From contig NZ_VAWA01000002.1 of NCBI RefSeq assembly GCF_005771565.1, positions 62,001 to 126,000 of the forward strand: a stretch of 64,000 nt of DNA. Direction: 5' to 3'. The position numbers and the translations under genes were made by a program. Below, piece after piece: positions 45,781-57,275 of the stretch (positions are counted from its first letter, which is position 1; each line of letters opens with the position of its first letter). The DNA is from Nesterenkonia sphaerica (GTDB lineage Bacteria > Actinomycetota > Actinomycetes > Actinomycetales > Micrococcaceae). The notes under the pieces are model-generated. The model saw only the letters and a list, made by a program, of their open reading frames with translations. It was not told where the DNA came from and did not search any database.

Positions 45781-46344
45781 GTGACCCGCTCACCTGAGAC
45801 CGCAACGGTGATGACAGCGGCCGATATTGACCGTGCCCTGACCCGCATCGCCCATGAGATCGTCGAAGCCCAGCGCGGCGTCGGCGAACTGATCATCTGT
45901 GGCATCCCGCGCCGCGGCGTGCCACTGGCACAGCGCCTGGGCGCCAAGCTGGCCGCCATCGACCCGGACTTCGACCCGGTTGCCTCGGTCGGCTCGCTGG
46001 ATGTCACCATGTACCGCGACGACCTGCGCAACTCAGCAGCCCGCACCCCTGAACCGACCCAGCTTCCCGCCCGCGGAATCGACGGGCGCACCGTGGTCCT
46101 GGTCGACGATGTGCTCTATTCGGGAAGGACCGTCAGAGCAGCGCTGGACGCCCTGTCCGACTACGGGCGGCCGCAAGCGGTCCGGCTGGCCGTACTGGTC
46201 GACCGCGGACACCGCGAGTTACCACTGCGGGCTGACCACGTCGGCAAGAACATCCCGACCTCCCGCAGCGAACGGGTGGGCGTGCGCCTGGCGGAGATAG
46301 ACGGACTTCCGGCGGGCGAGGAACAGGTGGTGATCATCCGATGA
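45781..46344 (+). CDS. pyrR: Bifunctional pyr operon regulator / uracil phosphoribosyltransferase PyrR
   Basis: A 187-aa UMP-responsive RNA-binding protein. The PRPP loop is [36 protein letters not shown] and [12 protein letters not shown] are family marks. GTG 45781 follows GGAAGGAG. It probably represses its own operon through the leader hairpin just upstream. It overlaps pyrB by ATGA. Confidence 0.96.
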   Translation: MTRSPETATVMTAADIDRALTRIAHEIVEAQRGVGELIICGIPRRGVPLAQRLGAKLAAIDPDFDPVASVGSLDVTMYRDDLRNSAARTPEPTQLPARGIDGRTVVLVDDVLYSGRTVRAALDALSDYGRPQAVRLAVLVDRGHRELPLRADHVGKNIPTSRSERVGVRLAEIDGLPAGEEQVVIIR

Positions 46345-47336
46345 AGCATCTGCTGGACACCCAAGCTCTTGCCCACCGTGACGCGCTGGCGATCCTCGAC
46401 ACCGCCGAGGAGATGACTGCAGTGTCCTCCCGAGAGGTCAAGAAGCTGCCCACACTGCGCGGACGCACTGTGGTCAACCTGTTCTTCGAGGACTCCACCC
46501 GCACCCGCATCTCCTTTGAGGCTGCAGCCAAGCGCCTCTCAGCCGATGTGATGAACTTCTCCGCCAAAGGCTCCTCCGTCTCGAAGGGGGAGTCGTTGAA
46601 GGACACCGTCCAGACGCTGGACGCCATGGGTGCCGACGCCATTGTCATTCGCCACAGCGCTTCCGGAGCGGCCGCCCAGCTGGCCGCCTCTGACTGGACC
46701 GACGCCGCCGTGGTCAACGCCGGCGATGGCACTCACGAACACCCCACCCAAGCTCTGCTGGACGCGCTCACCCTGCGCCGAGGATGGAGCCGCGCCCACG
46801 GCGAAAATCCCCGCGGCCGGAACCTCGCCGGTATGCGGGTGCTGATCGTGGGCGATATCGTCCACTCCCGGGTGGCCCGCTCCAACGTGTGGCTGCTGCG
46901 CACCCTGGGAGCGGAGGTGCACCTGGCTGCACCGGCGACGCTGCTGCCCTACGGTGCGGAAACGTGGCCGGTGACCATTCATTACAGCCTGGATGAGGCT
47001 CTCCGCGAAGCTCCCGACGCGGTGATGATGCTGCGCGTCCAGGCAGAGCGCATGGGGGGAGCTTTCTTCCCCACTGCCGCGGAGTACACCCGGCGCTGGG
47101 GACTGACCGATGAGCGGCTCGCGCTGGTGGAGCAACTGCGGCTGGGCGCCACAGACTCCCCGGCGCTGATTCTGCACCCCGGACCGATGAACCGTGGGGT
47201 GGAGATCTCCGCCGCAGCGGCGGATTCCCCCCAATCCAGAATCCTGGACCAGGTCGCCCACGGCGTCGCCGTCCGTATGGCGGTGCTGCACCTCCTACTG
47301 TCCCAACGTCAACCCGACGGGAGCCTTGATGAGTGA
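46341..47336 (+). CDS. pyrB: Aspartate carbamoyltransferase catalytic subunit
   Basis: Joins carbamoyl phosphate and aspartate; 331 aa. Carbamoyl-phosphate residues are in [13 protein letters not shown], and later motifs include [19 protein letters not shown] and [12 protein letters not shown]. No pyrI regulatory subunit follows. It overlaps pyrC by 8 bp. Confidence 0.97.
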   Translation: MKHLLDTQALAHRDALAILDTAEEMTAVSSREVKKLPTLRGRTVVNLFFEDSTRTRISFEAAAKRLSADVMNFSAKGSSVSKGESLKDTVQTLDAMGADAIVIRHSASGAAAQLAASDWTDAAVVNAGDGTHEHPTQALLDALTLRRGWSRAHGENPRGRNLAGMRVLIVGDIVHSRVARSNVWLLRTLGAEVHLAAPATLLPYGAETWPVTIHYSLDEALREAPDAVMMLRVQAERMGGAFFPTAAEYTRRWGLTDERLALVEQLRLGATDSPALILHPGPMNRGVEISAAAADSPQSRILDQVAHGVAVRMAVLHLLLSQRQPDGSLDE

Positions 47337-48714
47337 ACCCACCACCGCCCGGTTAGCGGTCCAGCCGGCCCCCGGGCCGCACTACCTTATCCGTGGGGCC
47401 AGTATCCTCGGCGGCGCCCCGGAGGACCTCGTCGTCCGCGACGGGATCATCGCCAGCGTCGGTGCGGCGGAGACTGCACCGCAGGACCAGGCTCCGCTGG
47501 AGACCATTGACGCCAGCGGGCTGATTGCCCTGCCCGGGATGGTCGATCTGCACGTGCACCTGCGCGAACCGGGCCGTGAGGACGCCGAAACGGTGGAGAC
47601 GGGAAGCCGCGCAGCTGCCAAAGGAGGCTTCACCGCGGTGCACGCAATGGCGAACTCCTCACCGGTGGCTGACACCGCCGGCGTCGTCGAGCAGGTCCAC
47701 CGGCTCGGTCAGCAGGCGGGCTGGACAGAGGTGTACCCGGTGGGGGCGATCACCCGCGGCCTGCAGGGCAAGGTCTTGGCAGAACTGGGCGCGATGGCGG
47801 AGTCCTCCGCACAGGTGCGCATGTTTTCCGATGACGGACACTGTGTCACCAACGCCCAACTGATGCGCCGGGCCATGGAATACGTGAAGACCATTGACGG
47901 CTTCGTGGCCCAGCACGCACAGGACGCCGACCTGACCGGCTGGGACACCGACCACGCGGCCCAGATGAATGAGGGCAAAGTCTCCGCCACCCTCGGGCTG
48001 CCCGGCTGGCCCGCTGTCGCCGAAGAAGCCATCATCGCCCGCGATGTGCTGCTGGCCGACTATGTGGGTGCCCGGATCCACATCTGCCACGTCTCCACCA
48101 AGGGATCGGTGGAAATCATCCGCTGGGCCAAACAGCGCGGCATCCAAGTCACCGCCGAGGTCACTCCGCACCACCTGCTGCTCACCGACGAACTGGTCCG
48201 CAGCTACGACCCGGTGTACAAGGTCAACCCACCATTGCGCACCGAAGCGGACACCCAGGCGCTGCGCGAGGCACTTGCTGAAGGGGTCATCGACGTCATC
48301 GGCACCGACCACGCCCCGCACCCGGAACAGGCCAAAGAATGCGAATGGAACCAAGCCGCCATGGGAATGACTGGCCTGGAGACTGCCCTGCCGGCAGTTC
48401 AGCACGCAATGATCAACACCGGGCTGATCGACTGGCAGCGCTTCGCTGAGATCACCTCCACCCGTCCGGCTGAGATCTACGGCCACACCCACCAGGGTCG
48501 CCCGATCGCCGCCGGGGAGCCAGCCAACATCATCCTGGTCGACGCTGATGCCTCCACCACGATCCACCCGGAGACCCACGCCACCAAAGGCCGCAACTCA
48601 CCGTTCCGGGGTGTAGAACTTCCCGGCCAGGTGCGCCACACCTTCCTGGGCGGGGTGCCGGTGATGCTCAACAGCCAGCTGACCGGCCCACGCAGTGCAG
48701 GAGGCGCTGCATGA
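47329..48714 (+). CDS. pyrC: Dihydroorotase
   Basis: Zinc amidohydrolase that closes carbamoyl aspartate to dihydroorotate; 461 aa, the long class I type. ATG 47329 has GGGAG upstream and overlaps the pyrB end; the longer frame through pyrB is a shadow. Metal ligands are in [10 protein letters not shown], the histidines of HICHVSTKG and [12 protein letters not shown], and the Asp of GTDHAPH. Confidence 0.97.
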   Translation: MSEPTTARLAVQPAPGPHYLIRGASILGGAPEDLVVRDGIIASVGAAETAPQDQAPLETIDASGLIALPGMVDLHVHLREPGREDAETVETGSRAAAKGGFTAVHAMANSSPVADTAGVVEQVHRLGQQAGWTEVYPVGAITRGLQGKVLAELGAMAESSAQVRMFSDDGHCVTNAQLMRRAMEYVKTIDGFVAQHAQDADLTGWDTDHAAQMNEGKVSATLGLPGWPAVAEEAIIARDVLLADYVGARIHICHVSTKGSVEIIRWAKQRGIQVTAEVTPHHLLLTDELVRSYDPVYKVNPPLRTEADTQALREALAEGVIDVIGTDHAPHPEQAKECEWNQAAMGMTGLETALPAVQHAMINTGLIDWQRFAEITSTRPAEIYGHTHQGRPIAAGEPANIILVDADASTTIHPETHATKGRNSPFRGVELPGQVRHTFLGGVPVMLNSQLTGPRSAGGAA

Positions 48715-49274
48715 GCTCCTGGACAGCCTCCGTGACACCAGTGCTGACGCGGGCCCCGGAGATGACCGGGACGTACCTGAACTTCCTGTGGGCCGCCCTG
48801 GGTGTGGTCGCGGTCTTCTGCGCGCTGATCTGGCTCGGATGGCGAAACCGGAAGCGCCGGCAGACAGAGTTCCCGGGGCCCCTGGACGTCCCCGCCGATC
48901 TGCTGGAGGCCACCCCCCAGGCTGCGGCGGAAGGGATGGTCATCGGTACGGTCAGAGGAGGGCAGTACCTGGATCGGATCGCCGTCCACGAATTGGGCCT
49001 GCGCACCACCGGCCGAGTCGAGGTCCACCCCACCGGTGCCGCCATCTTCCGCTCCGGGGTGCGCAACATCTTCATCCCTGCCGCTGACCTGGTCCACGCA
49101 CGCACCGACCGAGGAATGATCGGAAAGTTCGTGGAGAAGGACGGAGTGGTGATCCTCGGCTGGCGGCTGGGAGCAACCCACGTGGACACGGGGTTCCGGC
49201 CACGCCGATCCGATGAGGGCCGGGCGCTGGTCCGGGCGTTGAACGACCTGACTGAAGGAGAGACCACCATATGA
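48711..49274 (+). CDS. Membrane-anchored protein of the pyr operon (Rv1382-like)
   Basis: A 187-aa protein between pyrC and carA, the position held by Rv1382 in Mycobacterium tuberculosis. One N-terminal membrane helix (about 20-44, [20 protein letters not shown]) is followed by an Arg-rich stop and a cytoplasmic beta-rich domain ([56 protein letters not shown]). That domain may be PH-like. It overlaps both neighbours by ATGA, so it is made with the pyrimidine enzymes. Function unknown. Confidence 0.85.
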   Translation: MSSWTASVTPVLTRAPEMTGTYLNFLWAALGVVAVFCALIWLGWRNRKRRQTEFPGPLDVPADLLEATPQAAAEGMVIGTVRGGQYLDRIAVHELGLRTTGRVEVHPTGAAIFRSGVRNIFIPAADLVHARTDRGMIGKFVEKDGVVILGWRLGATHVDTGFRPRRSDEGRALVRALNDLTEGETTI

Positions 49275-50497
49275 GCGACCCTCGCACTCCCGGGACATCA
49301 CCGGGAGCAGAAGAGACCCGCATCGCCGCGGAGACCGGCGCAGCGCTGCTGGTGCTCGAAGACGGTACCGCCTATGAGGGCAGCGCCTACGGCGCCCGCG
49401 GCACCACGCTGGGAGAGGCGGTCTTCGCCACCGGGATGACCGGATACCAGGAGACCCTCACTGACCCCAGCTACGCCCGCCAGATCGTGGTCCAGACCGC
49501 CCCACACATCGGCAACACCGGGGTCAATGACGAAGATCCGGAGTCCCGCCGCATCTGGGTGGCCGGCTACGCAGTCCGGGATGCCGCCAGGCTGCCCTCC
49601 AACTGGCGGTCAGTGCGCACCCTGGCCGAGGAGCTGACCGAGCAGGGCGTGGTGGGAATCAAAGACATTGATACCCGGGCGGTCACCCGGCGCCTGCGCG
49701 ACCGTGGCTCGATGCGCGCAGGCATCTTCTCGGCCCAGGGGCTCTACGACGATTCAGGCCAGCGCCGGGCGCTGCCGGAACTGTTGGAGGCGGTGCGGTC
49801 TCAGCCCGATATGCTCGGCGCCCGCCTGGCCGAGGAAGTCACCTCCGCCCAGCCGTATGTGATCGACCCCGCAGACCATGGGTGGGACTCCGCCCCGATC
49901 GCCACAGTGGCCGCCATCGATCTCGGCATCAAGACAATGACCCCGGTGCGGATGGCCGAGCGTGGACTGCGTGTGCACGTGCTGCCTGCGACCACCACCT
50001 ATGCAGACATTGAGCAGCTCAACCCCGACGGGGTGTTCCTTTCCAACGGACCAGGGGATCCCGCCACTGCCGAGACGCAGGTCGGACTGCTGCGCGAAGT
50101 CCTCGACGCTCGGATCCCGTTCTTCGGCATCTGTTTCGGAAACCAGATCTTAGGACGTGCGCTCGGGTTCGGGACCTATAAGCTGCCCTTCGGCCACCGG
50201 GGGATCAACCAGCCGGTGATGGACCACACCACCGGGAAGGTGGAGATCACCAGCCAGAACCACGGGTTCGCCGTCGAGGCTCCCATCGGCGAGACCGTCT
50301 CCGCTCCGGAGTCCCGCTTCGGCCGGGTCCAGGTGAGCCACTCGAGTCTCAACGACGGCGTCGTCGAGGGTCTGCGCTGCATGGACCTCCCGGCCTTCAG
50401 CGTGCAGTACCACCCCGAGGCGGCGGCCGGGCCCCATGACTCCGCCTACCTCTTCGACCGCTTCGTGGACCTGATGAAGGAGCACCAGAATGCCTAA
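49271..50497 (+). CDS. carA: Carbamoyl-phosphate synthase small subunit
   Basis: Glutaminase subunit of 408 aa that feeds ammonia to CarB. The N-terminal domain has [15 protein letters not shown] and [16 protein letters not shown]. The class I amidotransferase triad is in [12 protein letters not shown] (Cys) and [11 protein letters not shown] (His, Glu). It overlaps carB by 8 bp. Confidence 0.97.
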   Translation: MSDPRTPGTSPGAEETRIAAETGAALLVLEDGTAYEGSAYGARGTTLGEAVFATGMTGYQETLTDPSYARQIVVQTAPHIGNTGVNDEDPESRRIWVAGYAVRDAARLPSNWRSVRTLAEELTEQGVVGIKDIDTRAVTRRLRDRGSMRAGIFSAQGLYDDSGQRRALPELLEAVRSQPDMLGARLAEEVTSAQPYVIDPADHGWDSAPIATVAAIDLGIKTMTPVRMAERGLRVHVLPATTTYADIEQLNPDGVFLSNGPGDPATAETQVGLLREVLDARIPFFGICFGNQILGRALGFGTYKLPFGHRGINQPVMDHTTGKVEITSQNHGFAVEAPIGETVSAPESRFGRVQVSHSSLNDGVVEGLRCMDLPAFSVQYHPEAAAGPHDSAYLFDRFVDLMKEHQNA

Positions 50498-53400
50498 ACG
50501 CACTGACCTGAACTCTGTGCTGGTGATCGGATCCGGTCCCATCGTGATCGGCCAGGCCGCTGAGTTCGACTACTCCGGCACCCAGGCGCTGCGAGTGCTC
50601 AAAGAAGAGGGCATTCGGGTGATCCTGGTCAATTCCAACCCGGCCACCATCATGACTGACCCAGAGTTCGCCGACGCCACCTATGTGGAGCCCATCAGCC
50701 CTGAGGTCATCGCCAAGATCATCGCCAAGGAGCGTCCCGACGCTCTGCTGCCCACGCTGGGCGGGCAGACCGCGCTGAACGCTGCGATCGCACTGGACAA
50801 GCAGGGAGTGCTCGAGGAGTACGACGTCGAACTCATTGGCGCCAATATCGCTGCCATCGAGCTGGGAGAGGACCGGCAGAAGTTCAAAGGTGTGGTGGAG
50901 CGTTCTGGGGGCGAATCCGCCAGCAGCCGCATCGTCCACTCCATGGAGGAGGCGCTGCAGGCCGCTGAGGAACTCGGCTACCCCATGGTGGTCCGGCCCA
51001 GCTTCACCATGGGCGGACTCGGCTCCGGCATGGCCTACGACGAACAGGACCTGCGCCGGATCGCCGGTGCTGGACTGCAGTACTCGCCCACCACAGAGGT
51101 CCTCCTGGAGGAATCCATCCTGGGGTGGAAAGAGTACGAATTGGAGATGATGCGCGACGCCAACGACAACGTGGTGGTCGTCTGCACCATAGAAAACCTG
51201 GACCCGGTGGGTGTGCACACCGGTGACTCCATCACTGTCGCCCCCTCCATGACCCTCACCGACCGGGAATACCAGAAGCTGCGGGATATCTCCATCAACG
51301 TCATCCGGGAAGTCGGCGTAGCCACCGGCGGGTGCAATATCCAGTTCGCCGTGGACCCGAAGACCGGACGTGTGGTGGTCATCGAGATGAACCCCCGAGT
51401 CAGCAGGTCCTCCGCGCTGGCCTCCAAGGCCACGGGTTTCGCCATTGCGAAGATCGCCACCAAACTCGCGGTCGGCTACACCCTGGATGAGATCCCCAAC
51501 GACATCACCAAGAAGACCCCCGCCAGTTTCGAACCGACCCTCGACTACGTGGTGGTCAAGGTCCCCCGGTTTGCCTTCGAGAAGTTCCCCGCCGCCGACC
51601 CTACGCTGACCACCACCATGAAGTCGGTGGGTGAGGCGATGGCGATCGGACGCAACTTCACCGAAGCTCTCCAGAAGGCCCTGCGCTCATTGGAGCAGCG
51701 CGGCAGCGAGTTCAGCTTCACCCCCAGTGGCGAGGCGTCGGTGCCGGAGCTGCTGGAGGGGATGGCCACCGCCACCACCGACCGCATCTACCACGTGCAG
51801 CAGGCCCTGCTCGCCGGTGTTGCCCCGGAAGAGATCCACCGCATCACCGGCATTGACCCCTGGTACGTGGATCAGCTGGCGCTGATCAATGAGACCGCCC
51901 AGCAGGTTCAGGCCGCTGAAAGCCTTGACGTCACAGTATTGAAGACCGCCAAGCGGCACGGCTTCTCGGATGAGCAGATTGGTCAGCTCCGGGCCATGGA
52001 CGCGGCGGTGGTGCGCGGAGTGCGGCACGCGCTGGGGATCCGGCCGGTCTACAAGACGGTCGACACCTGTGCGGCAGAGTTTCCTGCCTACACTCCATAC
52101 CACTACTCCAGCTACGACCAAGAGGATGAGATCGCGGAGCATCAGAGCCCCTCGGTGGTCATCCTCGGCTCGGGCCCGAACCGGATCGGGCAGGGGATCG
52201 AATTCGACTACTCCTGTGTGCACGCCACCATGGCACTGCGCGAGGCCGGTTACGAAACCGTGATGATCAACTGCAATCCCGAAACGGTCTCCACCGACTA
52301 CGACGTCTCCACCCGGCTCTACTTTGAGCCGCTGACCCTGGAGGATGTTCTCGAGGTCATCGCCGCCGAGCAGCGGACCGGGGGAGTGGCCGGGGTGTTC
52401 GTGCAGCTCGGCGGCCAGACCCCGCTCAAACTGGCCCAGCAGCTAGCTGATGCGGGAGTGCCCGTGCTGGGCACCAGTCCCGAGTCCATCGACCTGGCAG
52501 AACACCGCGGTGCCTTCGACCAGGTGCTCCAGTCAGCCGGTCTGATCGCGCCCAAAAACGGCACTGCGGTGAGCTTCGACGACGCGAAGGCGGTCGCGGA
52601 CTCCGTCGGATATCCGGTCTTGGTGCGCCCCAGCTATGTGCTGGGCGGCCGGGGCATGGAGATCGTCTACGACGAGCCAGGCCTGGAGCGTTACATCGCC
52701 AACGCCACCGAGGTGACCGCGGCACACCCGGTCCTGGTTGACCGGTTCCTGGAAGACGCCATCGAGGTCGACGTCGACGCCCTGTTCGACGGTCAGGATC
52801 TGTACCTGGGCGGCATTATGGAACACATCGAGGAGGCCGGGATCCACTCCGGGGATTCCGCCTGTGTGCTGCCGCCGATCACCCTGGGACCAGATGTGCT
52901 GCAGCGTGTGAGAGAAGCCACTGCCGCGATCGCCGCCGGCGTCGGAGTCCGTGGGCTGATCAACATCCAGTTTGCGGTGGCCTCTGATGTGCTCTACGTC
53001 ATCGAAGCCAATCCGCGGGCCTCCCGCACGGTGCCGTTCGTCTCCAAAGCCACAGGAGTGCAGTTGGCCAAGGCTGCGGCGCTGATCGGCACCGGGGTCA
53101 GCATCGAGCAGATGCGCGGAGGCTTGCTGCCCCAGCACGGGGACGGGTCACTGCTGCCGCCCTCCGCGCCGGTGGCTGTGAAAGAAGCAGTGCTTCCCTT
53201 CGCCAGGTTCCGCACCCCCCAGGGCCGGGTGGTGGATTCGCTGTTGGGACCGGAGATGCGCTCCACCGGCGAGGTGATGGGCATCGACTCCCACTTCGAC
53301 ACCGCATTCGCCAAGTCGCAGCTGGCGGCGAACAATCCGCTGCCCACCTCGGGCAAAGCGTTCGTCTCCGTGGCCAACCGGGACAAACGCGGTGTCATCA

Positions 53401-53792
53401 TGCCGGTCAAGCGCCTTGCCGACCTCGGGTTCGACATCATCTCTACCGGCGGCACCGCTGATGTGCTGCGCCGCAACGGCATCACCTGTGAGGTGGTTGA
53501 CAAGATCGCCGACACGCCGGAGAGTGCCGGGACGGTGCTGCCGCTGGTCGAAGCCGGAGAGATCGCACTGATCATCAACACGCCCTCCGGGGGAGACGCC
53601 CGCAGCGACGGTTACGAAATCCGTGCGGCCGCCACCAGCCTGGGCATCCCAGTAGTGACCACCATTGCGGAGTTCGGAGCCGCGCTTCAGGCCATCGAAG
53701 CTCAGCGCACCCACAGCTGGTCGGTGACCTCCCTGCAGGAGCACGCCGCCGCGCTGCACCGAGCCGGCTTAGCAGTAGCCGGTGGCGCATGA
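50490..53792 (+). CDS. carB: Carbamoyl-phosphate synthase large subunit
   Basis: A 1100-aa enzyme with two homologous ATP-grasp halves and a C-terminal allosteric domain. The first half begins [20 protein letters not shown], the second [20 protein letters not shown]; each has a PSFTMGG/PSYVLGG nucleotide loop and the catalytic ENPRxSR-type motif ([36 protein letters not shown]). The MGS-like domain starts near [15 protein letters not shown]. It supplies carbamoyl phosphate for both pyrimidines and arginine. Confidence 0.98.
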   Translation: MPKRTDLNSVLVIGSGPIVIGQAAEFDYSGTQALRVLKEEGIRVILVNSNPATIMTDPEFADATYVEPISPEVIAKIIAKERPDALLPTLGGQTALNAAIALDKQGVLEEYDVELIGANIAAIELGEDRQKFKGVVERSGGESASSRIVHSMEEALQAAEELGYPMVVRPSFTMGGLGSGMAYDEQDLRRIAGAGLQYSPTTEVLLEESILGWKEYELEMMRDANDNVVVVCTIENLDPVGVHTGDSITVAPSMTLTDREYQKLRDISINVIREVGVATGGCNIQFAVDPKTGRVVVIEMNPRVSRSSALASKATGFAIAKIATKLAVGYTLDEIPNDITKKTPASFEPTLDYVVVKVPRFAFEKFPAADPTLTTTMKSVGEAMAIGRNFTEALQKALRSLEQRGSEFSFTPSGEASVPELLEGMATATTDRIYHVQQALLAGVAPEEIHRITGIDPWYVDQLALINETAQQVQAAESLDVTVLKTAKRHGFSDEQIGQLRAMDAAVVRGVRHALGIRPVYKTVDTCAAEFPAYTPYHYSSYDQEDEIAEHQSPSVVILGSGPNRIGQGIEFDYSCVHATMALREAGYETVMINCNPETVSTDYDVSTRLYFEPLTLEDVLEVIAAEQRTGGVAGVFVQLGGQTPLKLAQQLADAGVPVLGTSPESIDLAEHRGAFDQVLQSAGLIAPKNGTAVSFDDAKAVADSVGYPVLVRPSYVLGGRGMEIVYDEPGLERYIANATEVTAAHPVLVDRFLEDAIEVDVDALFDGQDLYLGGIMEHIEEAGIHSGDSACVLPPITLGPDVLQRVREATAAIAAGVGVRGLINIQFAVASDVLYVIEANPRASRTVPFVSKATGVQLAKAAALIGTGVSIEQMRGGLLPQHGDGSLLPPSAPVAVKEAVLPFARFRTPQGRVVDSLLGPEMRSTGEVMGIDSHFDTAFAKSQLAANNPLPTSGKAFVSVANRDKRGVIMPVKRLADLGFDIISTGGTADVLRRNGITCEVVDKIADTPESAGTVLPLVEAGEIALIINTPSGGDARSDGYEIRAAATSLGIPVVTTIAEFGAALQAIEAQRTHSWSVTSLQEHAAALHRAGLAVAGGA

Positions 53793-54628
53793 GCACCTTC
53801 GGTGCCCGGCTGACACAAGCGCGTGAAACATTCGGTCCCCTCTGCGTCGGCGTGGATCCGCACCCGGGCATCCTCGCCGCCTGGGGGCTGACTGATGACG
53901 CCCGAGGCCTCCGGGAATGCGCATTGCGCGTCATCGACGCCTCGGCAGGGCGGGTCGGGGTGATAAAACCGCAGGTGGCCTGCTTCGAACGCTACGGGGT
54001 TCGGGGTCTGGAAGCGTTGGCAGAGGTGATTGCGGCGGGGAAAGCTGCGGGCCTGTTAGTCATTGCCGATGCCAAGCGCGGCGACATCGGGTCGACGATG
54101 GAGGCCTATGCGGAGGCCTGGCTCAACCCCAGCAGGGATTTCGGGGCGGACGCGCTGACCGTCAGCCCCTATCTGGGATTCGCCACCCTGCAGCCAGCCG
54201 TGCACGCCGCCGAAGTGTACGGTGCCGGACTGTTCGTCCTGGCACTGACCTCCAACGCTGAAGGCCAACAGGTCCAGCTGGCCCGGGACCCCTCCGGGGA
54301 CTGTGTCGCTGGAGGAATTGTCCGCTCGGTCCAAGCTTCCAACGCTTCCATGCCCGGGCACAACGGACTCGGCAGCATCGGCCTTGTGGTCGGGGCCACC
54401 ACAGCGCATCTGGCCCAGGAGCACGGAATCGACCTGGTCGCAGGCCGGCCCCCGCTGCTCGCACCGGGCTATGGGGCCCAGGGCGCGACCGCCGCGGGCA
54501 TGCGACGCAGCTTCGGGCCCGCCTGGGACCAAGTGCTGGTCAACTCCTCCCGTGCCATCCTCAGCGGCGGGCCTCACACCTCCGAGATTGTCTCAAATAT
54601 TGAGCAGGCACGCGCTGACTTGCGGTGA
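53789..54628 (+). CDS. pyrF: Orotidine 5'-phosphate decarboxylase (type 2)
   Basis: Last step of UMP synthesis, 279 aa, of the longer type 2 group found in actinobacteria. [16 protein letters not shown] and [12 protein letters not shown] lead to the catalytic charged tetrad in [21 protein letters not shown]. It overlaps carB by ATGA and ends the pyrR-to-pyrF operon. pyrE is not in the window. Confidence 0.96.
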   Translation: MSTFGARLTQARETFGPLCVGVDPHPGILAAWGLTDDARGLRECALRVIDASAGRVGVIKPQVACFERYGVRGLEALAEVIAAGKAAGLLVIADAKRGDIGSTMEAYAEAWLNPSRDFGADALTVSPYLGFATLQPAVHAAEVYGAGLFVLALTSNAEGQQVQLARDPSGDCVAGGIVRSVQASNASMPGHNGLGSIGLVVGATTAHLAQEHGIDLVAGRPPLLAPGYGAQGATAAGMRRSFGPAWDQVLVNSSRAILSGGPHTSEIVSNIEQARADLR

Positions 54629-54663
54629 CACCGCCTATTGACGGGGAGCCCGTGTCACGTCCT

Positions 54664-54696
54664 ATTGCCCCTGACGCAGATTGCGGCTAGATTCTG
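54664..54696 (+). promoter_or_regulatory. mihF promoter
   Basis: TTGCCC (54664-54669 by my count) and TAGATT (about 54690-54696) are separated by a 17-bp spacer, a good sigma-70-type promoter. A 5' leader of about 45 nt with GAAGGAGGGG (54732-54741) precedes the GTG start. Confidence 0.55.
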
Positions 54697-54745
54697 CCCA
54701 AGGAAAGAACCAAAAGGGGAACGACCTATGTGAAGGAGGGGTCCG

Positions 54746-55066
54746 GTGGCCCTGCGAGAACTCACCCAGCAGGAACGTGACACGGCACGGCAGAAGGCTC
54801 TGGCAGCCCGCGCCGAGCGGGCCGAGGTCAAGCGCGGATTCGGTGCCGGAGCGCTCAGCTTCACCCAGGTTCTGGAGCGCGCCGACTCCTCTGAAGCCAT
54901 CGCACGGCTGAAGACCATTGAGCTCCTGGAGGCTCTGCCCGGAGTCGGCCGAGTCACCGCGACCAAGATTCTGGAGGACCACGGGGTCTCGGTCACCCGA
55001 CGGTTGGGCGGCCTCGGGGTGAAGCAGCGTCGGGCGCTGACAGAGCATCTGGCAGAATTGAGCTGA
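54746..55066 (+). CDS. mihF: Actinobacterial integration host factor (mIHF)
   Basis: Nucleoid protein of 106 aa, unrelated to the HU-type IHF of enterobacteria, with a helix-two-turn-helix/H2TH-like DNA-binding region (IELLEALPGVGRVTATKILE). Start GTG 54746 after a strong GGAGGGG. The protein bends DNA and is essential in mycobacteria. The stop overlaps the gmk start by one base (TGATG); the mihF-gmk-rpoZ order is conserved in actinobacteria. Confidence 0.93.
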   Translation: MALRELTQQERDTARQKALAARAERAEVKRGFGAGALSFTQVLERADSSEAIARLKTIELLEALPGVGRVTATKILEDHGVSVTRRLGGLGVKQRRALTEHLAELS

Positions 55067-55650
55067 TGTCCTCCCCAGCCTCCTCCCCACAGGTCACTGT
55101 CCTCGCCGGACCCACCTCAGTGGGAAAGTCCACACTGAGTCGGTATATTCGCACCACCTATCCGCAGGTCCACTTCTCCGTCTCCGCCACCACCCGGCCC
55201 GCACGCCCGGGGGAGGTCCACGGGGAGGATTACCTGTTCATCAGCGATGAGCGTTTCGATGAACTCCTGGCCCAGGATGCTTTCCTGGAATGGGCCGTGG
55301 TTCACCAGCGGCACCGTTACGGGACCCTGACGTCGACGGTGGAAGAGGCCCTTGAGCAGGGAAAGAACGTGCTGCTGGAGATTGATCTTCAAGGCGCACG
55401 CCAAGTCCGCGCGAAGCTGCGGGCCGCTCAGTTCGTCTTCTTGGCACCGCCCAGTTTTGAGGATCTGGTCCACCGCCTCATCGGACGTGGAACGGAGTCT
55501 GAGGAGGAACAACAGCGCAGATTGGAAACCGCTAGAATAGAACTCGCGGCGGAACCAGAATTCGATGTCACCATCATCAATGACGACATCGACAGAGCCG
55601 CACGTGAACTCATTGCCCATATGGGCATCGCACTGACGACCAACGCTTAA
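55066..55650 (+). CDS. gmk: Guanylate kinase
   Basis: Phosphorylates GMP and dGMP; 194 aa. The P-loop reads GPTSVGKSTLS, where many gmk proteins have GPSGVGKGT. The GMP-binding residues are in SVSATTRPARPGEVHGEDY, and the LID region follows. ATG 55066 overlaps the mihF stop. rpoZ starts 9 bp after its own stop. Confidence 0.95.
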   Translation: MSSPASSPQVTVLAGPTSVGKSTLSRYIRTTYPQVHFSVSATTRPARPGEVHGEDYLFISDERFDELLAQDAFLEWAVVHQRHRYGTLTSTVEEALEQGKNVLLEIDLQGARQVRAKLRAAQFVFLAPPSFEDLVHRLIGRGTESEEEQQRRLETARIELAAEPEFDVTIINDDIDRAARELIAHMGIALTTNA

Positions 55651-55659
55651 GGAATCTGA

Positions 55660-55926
55660 GTGACTGAGAAGCTCGAAGGCATCATTGACCCGCGGATCGA
55701 CGACCTCATGACGAAGGCCGATTCGAAGTACTCGCTGGTGCTTTTCGCCTCCAAGCGGGCCCGCCAGATCAACAACTACTACGCTCAGCTGCACGAAGGG
55801 CTCTTCGAGCACATCGGGCCCCTGGTGGAGACCAAGCTCAATGAGAAGCCACTCTCGATTGCCCTGCGGGAGATCAACGAGGACCTCCTGGTCCAAAAGC
55901 CGGCAGCTGAGGCCACCGCAGCCTGA
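55660..55926 (+). CDS. rpoZ: DNA-directed RNA polymerase omega subunit
   Basis: Small RNA polymerase subunit of 88 aa that helps fold beta'. Conserved segment [21 protein letters not shown], followed by [22 protein letters not shown]. It starts at GTG 55660 with the upstream stretch AAGGAATCTGA providing AAGGA. It lies in the gmk-rpoZ-coaBC run. Confidence 0.95.
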   Translation: MTEKLEGIIDPRIDDLMTKADSKYSLVLFASKRARQINNYYAQLHEGLFEHIGPLVETKLNEKPLSIALREINEDLLVQKPAAEATAA

Positions 55927-55940
55927 CCCGGCGCGCCCCT

Positions 55941-57203
55941 ATGCGCATAGTCCTAGGCGTCTCGGCGGGTATCGCCGCCTATAAGTCGGTGCACCTGGCC
56001 CGGCTGCTGAAGGAAGACGGCCATCAGGTCGATGTGATCCCCACCTCCAGCTCCCTCGAGTTTGTGGGACGGGCCACCTGGGAAGCCATCAGCGGTCGCC
56101 CAGTCAGCACCACGGTCTTCGAAGGTGTGGACGAGGTCCGCCATGTGCGGTTGGGCCAGGAGGCAGACCTCGTGGTGGTGGCACCGGCGACTGCGGATCT
56201 CCTCGCGAAGATCCGCGCCGGTATGGCAGATGACTTAATGACAACCACCCTCCTAGCCACAGAGGCCCCGACTCTCCTAGTGCCGGCAATGCACACCGAG
56301 ATGTGGCGCAATGCCGCGACGCGCGAGAATGTGGCCGGTCTTCGGGCTCGCGGGATTGAGGTCATGGAGCCCGCCGTGGGCAGGCTGACCGGGAAAGACT
56401 CTGGGCCTGGACGAATGCCCGAGCCGTCTGAGATCTACGCCCGTGTGCAGCAGCTGCTCGAGCCGGACCACGCCGAGTCACTGCCTGCAGGCACGCTGAA
56501 CGGTCGGCGTGTGCTCGTCTCCGCCGGCGGCACCCGCGAACCGTTGGATCCCGTGCGATTCTTGGGCAACCGCTCCTCCGGCAAACAAGGCCTGGCACTG
56601 GCGCGGGCGGCCCAGGCAGCGGGGGCGGAGGTCACTCTCGTCGCGGGGTCCATGGCCTCGGGCGTCGACCTCGGCGGTATCGACACAATCTCGGCGGAAA
56701 CCACCGAGCAGATGCACGCCGCTGTACTTGACCACGCGGCAGAGTCGGATGTGCTGATCATGGCCGCTGCGGTGGCGGACTTCCGTCCCGCCGGGTACAC
56801 CACGACCAAGATCAAGAAGACTGACGATGCGGCAGATCCGGTGATCCAACTGCAGCGCAACCCCGACATCCTCGCCGAGGTGGTCCAACGGCGCGCACAG
56901 AGCGGCGGCGGTCCTGAGGTCATCGTCGGCTTCGCTGCTGAAACGGGCGACGACACCCACGCTCCGCTTGAGCTGGCTGAGCAGAAACTGGCGCGCAAGG
57001 GCTGTGACCTGCTGGTGCTCAACCACGTCGGTGAAAACCTGGTCTTCGGCCAGGACACCACCGAAATCCACATCCTGGCCTCCGAGCACGCGCAACGGAT
57101 GCTCGGTGAGGCTCACCCGCTGCACGTCACCGGCAGCAAAGCCCAAGCGGCAGAAGCGGTGGTTGCACAGGCAGCCCGGCTGCTGAGCATGCCCGAAGGT
57201 TGA
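55941..57203 (+). CDS. coaBC: Bifunctional phosphopantothenoylcysteine decarboxylase / phosphopantothenate-cysteine ligase
   Basis: Two steps of coenzyme A synthesis in one 420-aa protein. The FMN-dependent CoaC half (1-180) has GVSAGIAAYKSVHLARLL, APATADLLAKIRAGMADDLM and the PAMHTEMW substrate loop (PAMNxxMW in enterobacteria). The CoaB half has SAGGTREPLDPVRFLGNRSS and KIKKTDD with the catalytic Lys. ATG 55941 is 14 bp after rpoZ. Confidence 0.96.
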   Translation: MRIVLGVSAGIAAYKSVHLARLLKEDGHQVDVIPTSSSLEFVGRATWEAISGRPVSTTVFEGVDEVRHVRLGQEADLVVVAPATADLLAKIRAGMADDLMTTTLLATEAPTLLVPAMHTEMWRNAATRENVAGLRARGIEVMEPAVGRLTGKDSGPGRMPEPSEIYARVQQLLEPDHAESLPAGTLNGRRVLVSAGGTREPLDPVRFLGNRSSGKQGLALARAAQAAGAEVTLVAGSMASGVDLGGIDTISAETTEQMHAAVLDHAAESDVLIMAAAVADFRPAGYTTTKIKKTDDAADPVIQLQRNPDILAEVVQRRAQSGGGPEVIVGFAAETGDDTHAPLELAEQKLARKGCDLLVLNHVGENLVFGQDTTEIHILASEHAQRMLGEAHPLHVTGSKAQAAEAVVAQAARLLSMPEG

Positions 57204-57262
57204 GGCTGAGCCCACGCGTTGCGCCATATGACACCCACGCGGTGCGAGCCTACGGTGCAGGT

Positions 57263-57275
57263 TAGGATAACCCGG
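57263..57275 (+). promoter_or_regulatory. metK promoter, leaderless type
   Basis: TAGGAT (57263-57268) lies 7 nt before GTG 57275 with no Shine-Dalgarno between, predicting transcription start at the start codon. I see no SAM riboswitch; the coaBC-metK gap is only 71 bp. Confidence 0.5.

Noticed and set aside
57204-57274. SAM riboswitch before metK
   Set aside because: The gap is only 71 bp and shows a leaderless promoter instead of a structured leader.
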